Assembly: GCA_020849665.1 (NCBI GenBank)
Contig: JADLFX010000044.1
Span: forward strand, 1 to 64,000
Source of the DNA: Planctomycetota bacterium
GTDB lineage: Bacteria > Planctomycetota > UBA1135 > UBA2386
Reading direction: 5' to 3'
Length of the DNA stretch: 64,000 nucleotides
Shown one piece after another: positions 10,183 to 18,526 of this stretch (its first letter is position 1; every line of letters begins with the position of its first letter). The notes beneath the pieces are model-generated. The model was not told the DNA's origin. It searched no databases and saw only the letters and a list, made by a program, of their open reading frames with translations. The position numbers and the translations under genes were made by a program.

Positions 10183-11838
10183 ATGCTCTGCGCCGCCACG
10201 CTCGCGTTCGTCCTCGCCGTACCTGGGGCCCAGGAGTCCGCGCCCCACGCAGCGTCGGCCCTGATCCTGCGCGGCGGCAAGGTGTGGACCGGGGTGGCGG
10301 GAGCACCCGAGGCACAGGCCATACTGATCCTCGGCGAGCGGATCGAGTTCGTGGGCAGCGACGCGGAGGCGGCGGCACGGGCCCCCGCGGGCGCGCGCAC
10401 CTTCGATCTGCTGGGCAGGCGCGTGGTGCCCGGCATCGTCGACGCGCACGTGCACTTCCTGAGCGGCGGCGACACGCTCCTCGCGCCCGACCTGCGCGGC
10501 GCCCGCAGCGAGGAGGAACTCGCGCGCCGCCTGGGCGAGTCGGCCGAGCTCGTTCCTGACGGCACCTGGCTCACGTCGGGGACCTGGGACCACGAGAACT
10601 GGCCGGGTGCACGCCTGCCGACCGCAGCGGTCCTCGATCGCTTCACCCCGAGACACCCGGTGTTCGTCGCGCGGCTCGACGGGCACATGGCGGTGGCCAA
10701 CTCCCTGGCGATGCGGATCGCGGGCGTGGGCAAGGACACGGCCGACCCCCCGGGAGGCGCGATCGAGCGGGACGGCACGGGAGCCCCCGCCGGCGTGTTC
10801 AAGGACGCGGCCATGGCGCTGATCGCCAAGCACGTACCGGCGTGGAGCGCCGAGCAGCGCCTCGAGCGCGCCCGCATGGCGCTGGCCCACGCCGCGTCCC
10901 TGGGCGTGACCAGCGTGCACGACATGCTCGACGGCCACGACGCGCTCGCCACCTACCAGGAGCTGCGCCGCCGGGGCGAGCTGACCGCGCGCATCACGCT
11001 CTACGCGCCGATCACCGCGCATGCACTCTGGGGCGGGCTCAAGGTGCAGCGCGGCTTCGGCGACGCCTGGCTGCGGATCAACGGCGTGAAGGCGTTCGCC
11101 GACGGCTCGCTGGGATCGACCACTGCCTGGTTCTTCGAGCCCTATGCCGACGCGCCGGGGACGAGCGGCCTCGCCCAGACCGAGCTGAAGGCGGGCGGCA
11201 TGCTCGACCGCCAGTTGGCCGCGACGCTGCGGGACGGGCTGCAGCCGGCCATCCACGCCATCGGCGACCGCGCGATCCGCGCCGTGCTCGACCTTGCCGC
11301 CGCCCGGGCGAAGCCCGCCCAGCGACTGCGCCTCGAGCACGCCCAGCACATCCACCCCGACGACCTGCCGCGCTTCGCCGGCCTGGGCGTGATCGCGTCG
11401 ATGCAGCCCTATCACGCCATCGACGACGGGCGCTGGGCCGAGAAGCGCATCGGCGCGGAGCGCTGCCGGACGACCTACGCATTCCGTTCGCTCCTGGATC
11501 GCGGCGCGGTGCTCGCGTTCGGATCGGACTGGCCGGTGGCGCCGCTCTCGCCCTGGGAGGGGCTCTACGCGGCCGTCACGCGCCGGACCCTGGACGGGCG
11601 CAACCCGGAGGGCTGGGTCCCGGAGCAGCGGATCCGCCTGGAGGAAGCACTGCGGGCCTACACCGCGGGCTCGGCGTACGCGGGCTTCGCCGAGACCGAG
11701 GTCGGCACGCTCGAGCCGGGCAAGTACGCCGACCTCGTGGTCCTCGAACCCGATCTGTTCGCCCTGCCGGCGGAGCGGCTGCGCGAGATTGCGGTACGAA
11801 TCACGCTCGTGGGCGGGCGCGTCGCACATCTGCGTTGA
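10183..11838 (+). CDS. Secreted YtcJ-type metal-dependent amidohydrolase
   Basis: A 551-residue member of the amidohydrolase superfamily, amidohydrolase-3/YtcJ type. A short N-terminal hydrophobic stretch (MLCAATLAFVLAVPGAQ) looks like a signal peptide, so it probably acts outside the cytoplasm. The metallohydrolase core begins with VVPGIVDAHVHF, which supplies the HxH metal ligands. Further landmarks are the GTWDHENWPGARLP segment characteristic of YtcJ proteins, KAFADGSLGSTTAWF, HAIGDRAI, LEHAQHI, AFGSDWPVAPLSP and the C-terminal ADLVVLE. The substrate cannot be told from sequence; relatives act on N-acyl or cyclic amide substrates. It stands alone, divergent from the kinase. Confidence 0.85.
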   Translation: MLCAATLAFVLAVPGAQESAPHAASALILRGGKVWTGVAGAPEAQAILILGERIEFVGSDAEAAARAPAGARTFDLLGRRVVPGIVDAHVHFLSGGDTLLAPDLRGARSEEELARRLGESAELVPDGTWLTSGTWDHENWPGARLPTAAVLDRFTPRHPVFVARLDGHMAVANSLAMRIAGVGKDTADPPGGAIERDGTGAPAGVFKDAAMALIAKHVPAWSAEQRLERARMALAHAASLGVTSVHDMLDGHDALATYQELRRRGELTARITLYAPITAHALWGGLKVQRGFGDAWLRINGVKAFADGSLGSTTAWFFEPYADAPGTSGLAQTELKAGGMLDRQLAATLRDGLQPAIHAIGDRAIRAVLDLAAARAKPAQRLRLEHAQHIHPDDLPRFAGLGVIASMQPYHAIDDGRWAEKRIGAERCRTTYAFRSLLDRGAVLAFGSDWPVAPLSPWEGLYAAVTRRTLDGRNPEGWVPEQRIRLEEALRAYTAGSAYAGFAETEVGTLEPGKYADLVVLEPDLFALPAERLREIAVRITLVGGRVAHLR

Positions 11839-12119
11839 CGTCCCTTGGCCGCCGGTGGCGGACCCCGCCGCACGGCGCGAGCCTGCCGGGCAGCGCCGTG
11901 GTGCCTTCCCTGCGCGCCGACCCTGGCACACCATCGCGGCGCGCACGCCGGCGGTCTCCGCTCGCGAGCAGACCGGTGGATCGGCACGCCGCGTCCGCGG
12001 CCGACCTCGCCAGGATCCTTCCCGGACCCTGCATGCACGGATGGCCGGCCCGGCGCCGCTGCACCATAGTGGCCGCCGACGTCGCGTTCCCCACAAGTCT
12101 GCCCCGAGGAATGCACCCC

Positions 12120-13076
12120 ATGCGCACTGCCTTGCCCCGCCTGCTCACCGCGCTCGTGTTCGCCTCCGCTCTCGCCGCACAGCGGCCCGTCCAGGACGAG
12201 CTCGGCTCGCCCTCTTCGACGCCGCCGGCGGGAGGCGGGCCCAACCTGGTCACCGCTCAGTACACGCTCTTCGGCGACAACTGCGGCCCGTCGTGCGCAT
12301 CGCTGAACGCCGACCGCGGCAGTTTCCGCACGGGCACGCTCCCGAACGAGTACGCGTTCGGGCACAAGTTCGCGGCCCCCACCGTGATCGTGGGCTTCCA
12401 GCTCTACACGCGCACCAACACGCTGCCGAGCGCATCGATGACCTGCGCGCTGTACCGCGCGTCGCCCGCCAACCCCATCGCGCCGGACCTACTGCCCGTC
12501 GCGACCGGCGCGATGACCGTGGGCAACACGGTGGACTTCTACAGCGTGCTGCTCAACCAGCCGGTGACCGTCAACGCCAACGAGAACGTCTGGATCACGC
12601 AGTACGACTCGACCAACATCCTCGCCGCGGCGGTCACCGCGGGCACCACGCCGGCGCTCTCCACCTGCTGGCGCCGCCCCGCGGGTGGCGGCACCGCATG
12701 GGCGACCACCGGCACGATCAACTATCCCGCGTGGCGCATCCTCTGTGCGCCCGATCTGGCCTCCTTCCACTCCGCCCGGCCGCAGCTCGGCACGACCATC
12801 CGCCTGGACCTGCAGGGTGCGCCGGCCAACGCGTTGGCGGTCCTCTTCTTCGGGGGCAGCAACCCCAACGTGCCGACGCCGTTCTGCACGAGCCTCTACT
12901 CCGCCCCCACGGTGTCGCTCCCGACCACGACCGGTGCGAACGGCAAGGCCTCGTTCTCCCTGGCGATCCCCAACAGCGCGTCCCTGGACGGGGTGACCTT
13001 CTTCAACCAATGGTGGGCGCTGAGCGGCGCCACCGTGGTCGGCTCCAACGGCGGCCACGCCGTGCTCGGCAACTGA
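12120..13076 (+). CDS. Secreted protein with the shared uncharacterised C-terminal domain
   Basis: A 318-residue exported protein of unknown function. A clear signal peptide (MRTALPRLLTALVFASALAA) precedes QRPVQDELGSPSS. The middle region is rich in Thr, Asn and Tyr and looks like a beta-sandwich: TVIVGFQLYTRTNT, ITQYDSTNIL, NYPAWRILCAPD. The last 85 residues (ALAVLFFGGSNP to GGHAVLGN) match the C-terminal domain of other secreted proteins here, with IPNSASLDGVTFFNQWW in place of the usual IPNDPxLVGxxFxxQ. I chose this ATG because GAGGA sits nine bases upstream; an ATG at 12111 would add only MHP. Likely a surface or extracellular structural or binding protein. Confidence 0.7.
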   Translation: MRTALPRLLTALVFASALAAQRPVQDELGSPSSTPPAGGGPNLVTAQYTLFGDNCGPSCASLNADRGSFRTGTLPNEYAFGHKFAAPTVIVGFQLYTRTNTLPSASMTCALYRASPANPIAPDLLPVATGAMTVGNTVDFYSVLLNQPVTVNANENVWITQYDSTNILAAAVTAGTTPALSTCWRRPAGGGTAWATTGTINYPAWRILCAPDLASFHSARPQLGTTIRLDLQGAPANALAVLFFGGSNPNVPTPFCTSLYSAPTVSLPTTTGANGKASFSLAIPNSASLDGVTFFNQWWALSGATVVGSNGGHAVLGN

Positions 13077-13176
13077 GCGGACCGGTTGCGGCACTACGCG
13101 CGGCCCGCGCGCGACGCACCTGCGCGATCCGTCCGCCGCGGCGAGCGGCGGGCGGATCACCCATCCAGGGCCCGCC

Positions 13177-13843
13177 TCAGGGCAGGGCGCCAAAGCGACG
13201 CGCGACGGCGCCACCCGGGGTGTTGGTCGAGGAATCGCTGCAGGTACCGGCCGGCGAATGTGGCTGCTGCTGTTGAGCTGTCGGAGCGGATGCGGCTGCG
13301 CCTCGCCGATCACCACCTCGTTGCCCGTTGTCACCGGGTTCGCGGTTGGCGAGACGATGTCGATCAGCAGGTTGCCCTGGGCTGCGATGCACAGGAACGG
13401 CGACGCCAGGGTGAGGTTCGCCCACGGCGCCACGCCACCCGGCGTGGACGTGCAGGCCGCGAGGCCGACCGGGCCGTTGAACACGCGCGTCGTCGCTCCG
13501 GTGATGCTGGTCGCGAAGGTCGTCGACATCGAACCTGGCGAGAGCGTCGAATGGCTGAGGTCGATGGTCGATCGGGCAGGCGCACGGCCGTCGAACCGCC
13601 CGGATCGTCGTCGTCGGGCCGATACGCGATCGCCTGGATCACGCCCACCGTGCCAGTCACCGAGCCCTGGGCGATGCGCTGCTGGGAACGGAATCCGGCG
13701 AAGCCGAACGGGTACCTGGCGAGGTCGTTGCCCTCGACACCCTCGGGGATCGAGGGCACGGGCTCGTGGTCCTGGGCCGGCAACGCCAGGGAAGCGGAGA
13801 CGATCGCCGACAGCCCGGCCGCACTGAGGTGCTTGGAGCGCAT
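13177..13843 (-). pseudogene. Frameshifted secreted beta-rich protein gene
   Basis: The gene starts at an ATG at 13843 with a good signal peptide (MRSKHLSAAGLSAIVSASL) and runs in frame to about 13600 (IQAIAYRPDDDDPGG). The coding signal then jumps to another frame: TIDLSHSTLSPGSMSTTFA, RVFNGPVGLA and GNLLIDIVSPTANPVTTGN, to about 13265. It then jumps to a third frame that ends GAVARRFGALP at 13177. Read across both shifts, this is one protein of about 220 residues. It belongs to a secreted family recognisable by the triad of RPD, S-x-T-F-A and GNLLxD. Each jump corresponds to one missing base, or two extra. The first lies near a run of G and a GAC repeat, the second near an AGC repeat. It could be a real pseudogene or sequencing error. 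Confidence 0.6.
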
Positions 13844-14078
13844 GAAGGGTCGTGGGGGAATGCGTGGAGCGCGGCACGGGGTGCGCCGCCCGCCGCAGGG
13901 GAGAGGCTTGCGGCGCCCATCCGCCCGAGGAGAAGACCAGGCACTCACCGCGGCCAAGCAAACGGCAGGATGGGCAGAGCTTCGCGCGCACCCAGGGATG
14001 GCAGGGCGGCAGGCGGCCCCCCCCTTCCTCCGGCTTGACCTGCCTCCTCCAGGAATCGACGATGCGGCCGAGGCAGCC

Positions 14079-14741
14079 ATGTTCCTCGACCCTACGCGGT
14101 TCCCGGTCAGCCGCCAGTTGGAGAGTTCCTTCGCCACGTTTCGTGGCGAACTCGACCGCCTGCCGGAGGGGCTGTTCCAGGCGTGGCCGCTGGCGGAGAG
14201 CTATCAAGGCACGTGGCAGATGTTCCCGCTGGTGCTCCTCGAAGCTCCCCCCGGGTTCGTCGTGGACCTCGCTCGCAACCGCGCGCTCTGCCCCGGCACC
14301 TGGCGACGCCTGCAGGAGATCGGACGCATCCGCACCGCCTGTTTCTCGTGGCTCGGCCCGGGCGCCCACATCTACGCGCACACCGACGCCTATTACCACC
14401 GGCTCGTCCGCCTCCACCTCGGGCTTCGCGTCCCGGCGCAATCCCTCATGCGCGTCGCGGACGAACTGCGTTCCCTCGAGGAGGGCGTCTGCATCGTGGT
14501 CGACGGTCAGACGCCGCACGAAGCGGCCAATCTCTCGGCACAACCCCGCGTCACCCTGCTCGTGGACGTCGAGATGAGCGCGGCCGAAGAGCACTATGTC
14601 CTGGCGGTGTCCCCGCATCGGCGGCGCGCCTTGGACCGCCATCTGCGAGACGCGGCCACGACCGGGCCGGGCCAGGCGATGTCGCCGATGATGGCGCCGC
14701 AGACGAGCCATACGCCACCACCTCCGGCGGAACCTGCATGA
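14079..14741 (+). CDS. Aspartyl/asparaginyl beta-hydroxylase-like dioxygenase
   Basis: A 220-residue protein of the AspH-type Fe(II)/2-oxoglutarate dioxygenase family, without membrane segments. The core shows GPGAHIYAHTDAYYHRLVRL, where the first metal His and the following substrate-binding positions lie. It continues with LHLGLRVP, a GVCIVVDGQTPHEAANLS segment with the second His, and VTLLVDV. Relatives hydroxylate Asp or Asn in proteins or modify lipid A or small peptides; the substrate here is unknown. The ATG at 14079 has GAGG five bases upstream. The last 30 residues (QAMSPMMAPQTSHTPPPP) look like non-family sequence and overlap the 3' part of the opposing broken locus, so the tail may be a chance extension. 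Confidence 0.75.
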   Translation: MFLDPTRFPVSRQLESSFATFRGELDRLPEGLFQAWPLAESYQGTWQMFPLVLLEAPPGFVVDLARNRALCPGTWRRLQEIGRIRTACFSWLGPGAHIYAHTDAYYHRLVRLHLGLRVPAQSLMRVADELRSLEEGVCIVVDGQTPHEAANLSAQPRVTLLVDVEMSAAEEHYVLAVSPHRRRALDRHLRDAATTGPGQAMSPMMAPQTSHTPPPPAEPA

Positions 14742-15727
14742 TCCGCTCGAGCCCGCGCACGTTCCCAATGACGGCAACATGGGGAACGTGCGAGCCGTTG
14801 CAGATCAGGGTGCGGTCGTAGTCCGGAGCGAGCATGCGCGCGAGGGTCCCGGCCTCTACCTGCGAGATGCGCCTCTCGACCACATGCACGCAGTGGCCGT
14901 TGCCCATGCCGGTCACGGTGACCCCGAAGTCCCAGGCGCCCCGGAACACTGCGCTGTCCGGATGCAGGTAGTCGTGGCCCACGAACGAGGTCGGGCCAGA
15001 CCGGTGCCATTGCTCACGGAGCTGCACCGCGGTGTCGAGCACGTGGCGCCGCGCCTGCGCCGGGAGGCCGATGACCCACAGGAGCTCCGCCGAGCCGGCC
15101 GCGTCCCGCAAGTCGTCCAGCATGCGGGGCAGGTGCTGTACCTCGAAGCCGTTCTGGATCAGGTCCAGGAGCCGCTGGCCGGACGACCCGGAACCCGCAT
15201 GCAGGCAACGGCCACCGGCGGCGCCGCCGAGGTGCCGGCAGTACTCCGGGTCGAGGCCGCACCACTCGACTCCATGATCGAGGTCCAGCACACCTCCGAG
15301 CCTTCGTCGCGGATCGCGCTGCTCGAGTGGCGGGCAGCCTTCGGCGGCGCGCTCGAGTCCTGGAACAGCACGGATCTGCTGCGGTAGTCCCTGGCGACGG
15401 CGACCACGTCCGCTCGGATCCCCGCCGGCTGGGCCATCCGGGACTGCTCGCGCCATTCGATGCTGCAGTCGTGCACTTGCCGCAGCGGCAACCGCGCGAC
15501 GACATCAGGGGGTGGCTCGCCCGAGCAATGCAGCAGCGCGCCAGGTCGACCGCGGTGAAGTCCGACACCGGCAGCTCGTCCAGGCCCTCCGGGTGCCTCG
15601 GACCCGACGGGCGGCGCAACACGCCGCGCCCGCCGCGCCACGCCAGGCCGCGGGCCGACTCGATGGCGCGCAAGGCCCGCTGTGCGCGCTCAGGTCGGGA
15701 GTTCCCCTGTGCCGAAGCCGGATCCAT
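14563..15727 (-). pseudogene. Broken minus-strand gene, unidentified product
   Basis: Coding-like signal runs leftwards but changes frame. The clearest part, about 15300 to 14650, reads GVLDLDHGVEWCGLDPEYC, LLDLIQNGFEVQHLPRMLDD, AWDFGVTVTGMGNGHCVHVV and DYDRTLICNGSHVPHVAVIG. Its composition is varied, unlike a shadow frame. Upstream, about 15310-15520, the likely continuation is in another frame: RQVHDCSIEWREQSRMAQP and DYRSRSVLFQDSS. Before that comes a third frame beginning MDPASAQGNSRPERAQ at 15727, whose start codon would overlap the divergent FkbM gene start. I do not recognise the family. The right boundary and the number of frameshifts are uncertain, and the left end runs into the AspH-like gene. 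The solid evidence is only for the middle 650 bp. Confidence 0.4.
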
Positions 15728-16457
15728 GTCGTCGACCTCCACCCCTCCGCACCGCCATGCGCGGCCCCTGGAACTCGTGGCCACACCGCGGGGCCCCTAC
15801 TGGCTGCCGCAGGGCATCGACTCGGACGTGGTCGTGAACGCGATGCGCCGGGGGGAGCTCTTCGAACCCGAGATCGTCGCCGCGGGCCTCGCTCGGATCC
15901 GCCCCGGCACGCTGGTCCTCGACGTCGGCGCCTGTTTCGGCCAGATGGCGATCGAGTTCGCGCGCGCCACCGGGCCGCGCGGCATGGTGCTGGCCTTCGA
16001 GGCCGACGAATGGCTGCACGACGTGCTGCGCATGAACCTCTCGGCGAACGGCTGCACCAACGCGCGCGCGGTGCATGCCGCGGTGTGGGAGCGCAGCGGC
16101 ACCCAGGTCGTCTACCCCGAGCCGGACTTCACGCGCTTCGGCAGCTACGGCAGCTACGGGATCGATCCGCGCGCGCGCGAGGGCCGGCGCGTGCGCACGC
16201 TCGCCATCGACGATCTCGCGATCACGGCGCCGGTCTCGTTCCTGAAGATCGACGTCCAGGGCAGCGACTTGTTCGCCCTGCGCGGGGCGCGCCAGACGAT
16301 CCTGCGCCATCGCATGCCGGTGCTCTTCGAGTTCGAGGAGCAGTTCCAGGCCGAGTTCGGCACGTGCTGGGCCGACTACGCGCGCCTCCTCGACGAACTC
16401 GGCTACCGCGTGGTCGAGACCATCGGCGGCATCAATCACCTCGCCCTGCCGGCCTGA
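15726..16457 (+). CDS. FkbM-family SAM-dependent methyltransferase
   Basis: A 243-residue class I methyltransferase of the FkbM type. The SAM-binding motif I reads TLVLDVGACFGQMAIEFA and is followed by the acidic residue in VLAFEADEW. The FkbM signature appears as VSFLKIDVQGSDLFALRGA, then PVLFEFEEQF. FkbM enzymes typically O-methylate sugars or polyketides; here the acceptor is unknown. The ATG at 15726 yields MSSTSTPPHRHARP and then the conserved core. The long open frame upstream is non-coding composition. It is a single-gene unit followed after 35 bp by a convergent gene. Confidence 0.8.
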   Translation: MSSTSTPPHRHARPLELVATPRGPYWLPQGIDSDVVVNAMRRGELFEPEIVAAGLARIRPGTLVLDVGACFGQMAIEFARATGPRGMVLAFEADEWLHDVLRMNLSANGCTNARAVHAAVWERSGTQVVYPEPDFTRFGSYGSYGIDPRAREGRRVRTLAIDDLAITAPVSFLKIDVQGSDLFALRGARQTILRHRMPVLFEFEEQFQAEFGTCWADYARLLDELGYRVVETIGGINHLALPA

Positions 16458-16492
16458 GCGCGCTCGCCCACGCCGGGCCCCCCCTGCCGGAC

Positions 16493-18526
16493 TCAGCGCC
16501 CCCTGGCCGGCTCCCCGGCGGGCGCGGCCTTGCGCAATCGCACGCAGAACTCGAACCCGCCGCCGCCCTGGTGCACGTGCAGCACCAGCACGTTGCGCCC
16601 GGCCGTCGGCGTCACCGCGATCTGGTCCTCGCCGGAGCTGAGCCCGCGGAACGCCCACTTGTCCTGGACCCGCGTGCCGTTGAGCCACACGGCGCAGCCG
16701 TCGTCGCTGCCGACCTCCAGGACCGCCTCGCCACCGGACCATTCGAAGGTGGTCACCGCGAACGCAGAGACCTGGTCCTGCGCCATGGCCGCGCGCAGGT
16801 CCACCACGCCCTCGGCCCCGGACGCCATGACGCTGCGCCATTCGAGGTCTTTCGCGCCGATGCGGACGGGCTTGCCGGTGTCCACGGCGTCGGTGGCGAA
16901 CGGCGCCCTGCCCAGGGTCTCGGCCCGCGGGTCCGGCACCGGCCCCAGCACGTGCCACGCCACCAGATAGCCACTCTCGCGCGCGAGGTCGGCAGGGGCC
17001 ACGCCCAGCTGCTCCAGTTCCTTCGCCGCGGCCTGGCGGGTGCCACGCTCGCGCGCCTGCAGGAAGGCCTCGCGCAGCACGGCGCGAGCGCGCTCCGGTT
17101 CGCGCGCGACGAGGCCGCGGGCGATCTCCACCCGTGCGGCCGCCACCGGCTCGCGCAGATCCCGACCCTCGGCGAGCGGGGCGAGGAGCGCCAGTGCCCC
17201 CGCGTCGCGCGCCTGCCCGAGGAGCGCCACGGCCTGGGCCTGGACGCGCGGATCCGGGGCCGCGCGCACGACCTCGCGCAGCCCGGCAAGGCCCTCCGCG
17301 CCGCGGCCGCGGGCCAGCTGTCTGCGCGCGACCTGCACGAGGGCCGCGGCGGCGGAGTCCCGCACGCCGCGGTCGGCATCGCCGAGGAGGGGCTGCAGGC
17401 GACCGGCATCGGCGTCCGCACTGGCGCCCAGGACCTCGCAGGCCGCGCCGCGCAGGCTGGGCGCGCCGTCGGTCAGGCCCGCGTGGACGAGTTGGAGCAG
17501 CGCCGCCGCGTCGCAATCTCCTCGCGCCGCGAGGATCCGGAGCAGCTCCGCGCGGGCCTGCGGGGAGAGGTCGGGGTGCAGCGCGTGCAGGCGCCGGGTC
17601 AGGCCCTGGTCGGCGGCGGCGATCAGGCGGCCGCGTGCCGCTGCCCGCACCGCCGGCTGCGGATCGGCGAGGAGGTCCACGCAGACCGCGACCAGCTCCT
17701 GGTCCTGCAGGCGGGCCAGACCCTCGAGCGCGGCAAGGCGCGCCGGGGAGCCGGCGGAGGCGAGCAGGCGCCGGTAGCCGGCACGCTGGGCCTCGGCGTC
17801 GCCGCCGTGGCTCTCCAGCCAGCGGGCGTAGGCCGCCGCGGCACCGGCGCGCTGCAGGCGGACGGCCTCCAGCAGCGCGGTGCCCGCGCGCGGATCCCCG
17901 CTCGCCGCCAGGGCCGCGCGGGCCGCCTGCGCGAGCGCATCGTCGCCGCTCGCCACGGCCGCGAGGCCCGCGACGGCGGCGCGGCTGCCGCGCCCGCCGA
18001 GGGCTGCGGCGAAGTCGGCCGCGCGCAGGACGGGGCCGGGCTGGGTGAGCCGCTCGAGCAGGACGACCTCGGCCTTGGCCACGCCCGACCGCTGGAGCGC
18101 AAAGAGCGCCCCCTCGGCCAGATCCCGGTCGTCGAGGGCGGCCACCAGGAGCTGCACTCCTTCCTCGCGCCGGTTCACGAGGCCGTAGGCCTGCAGGAGG
18201 CTCTGCCGCACGGGTCGTGCCAGCCCGGTGTCGGAGACGAGCCGGGCGAGCGCCTCGGCCACGCGGTCGCGCGCCCCTTCGGGCGCGGCGGGCGCCGTGG
18301 CGCGCGCCGCCAGCCGCTCCAGCGCACGCAGCGCCGCGCGCGCCTCGGCCGGGTCCGCGGCGTGCAGCGCCTCGGCCAGTCCGGGCAACGCCGCCTCCCC
18401 GAGCTCGTGCGCCCGGCCGAGCAGCGCACGGCGGACGGCCGGATCGGTGCTGCGCAGGTCGTCCACGGCGGGCTGTTGCGCGACCAGCCGCATCGTGACC
18501 CATGCCATCAGGAGAAGGAGGCGCAT
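16493..18526 (-). CDS. Secreted HEAT-repeat protein
   Basis: A 677-residue exported protein. MRLLLLMAWVTMRLVAQQ is a signal peptide. From about residue 25 to 500 the sequence is a series of HEAT-like helical repeats, visible as Ala/Leu-rich units such as DPAVRRALLGRAHELGEAAL, PAEARAALRALERLAARA and ADADAGRLQPLLGDADRGVR. The last 150 residues form a different, beta-rich domain (YLVAWHVLGPVPDP, EVGSDDGCAVWLNGTRV, NVLVLHVHQGGGGFEFCVRL). That part resembles the PA14/carbohydrate-binding-like modules common in planctomycetes. The start codon overlaps the stop of the oxidoreductase gene (TGATG), so the two are translationally coupled and probably act in the same extracytoplasmic process. Confidence 0.75.
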   Translation of the reverse strand: MRLLLLMAWVTMRLVAQQPAVDDLRSTDPAVRRALLGRAHELGEAALPGLAEALHAADPAEARAALRALERLAARATAPAAPEGARDRVAEALARLVSDTGLARPVRQSLLQAYGLVNRREEGVQLLVAALDDRDLAEGALFALQRSGVAKAEVVLLERLTQPGPVLRAADFAAALGGRGSRAAVAGLAAVASGDDALAQAARAALAASGDPRAGTALLEAVRLQRAGAAAAYARWLESHGGDAEAQRAGYRRLLASAGSPARLAALEGLARLQDQELVAVCVDLLADPQPAVRAAARGRLIAAADQGLTRRLHALHPDLSPQARAELLRILAARGDCDAAALLQLVHAGLTDGAPSLRGAACEVLGASADADAGRLQPLLGDADRGVRDSAAAALVQVARRQLARGRGAEGLAGLREVVRAAPDPRVQAQAVALLGQARDAGALALLAPLAEGRDLREPVAAARVEIARGLVAREPERARAVLREAFLQARERGTRQAAAKELEQLGVAPADLARESGYLVAWHVLGPVPDPRAETLGRAPFATDAVDTGKPVRIGAKDLEWRSVMASGAEGVVDLRAAMAQDQVSAFAVTTFEWSGGEAVLEVGSDDGCAVWLNGTRVQDKWAFRGLSSGEDQIAVTPTAGRNVLVLHVHQGGGGFEFCVRLRKAAPAGEPARGR

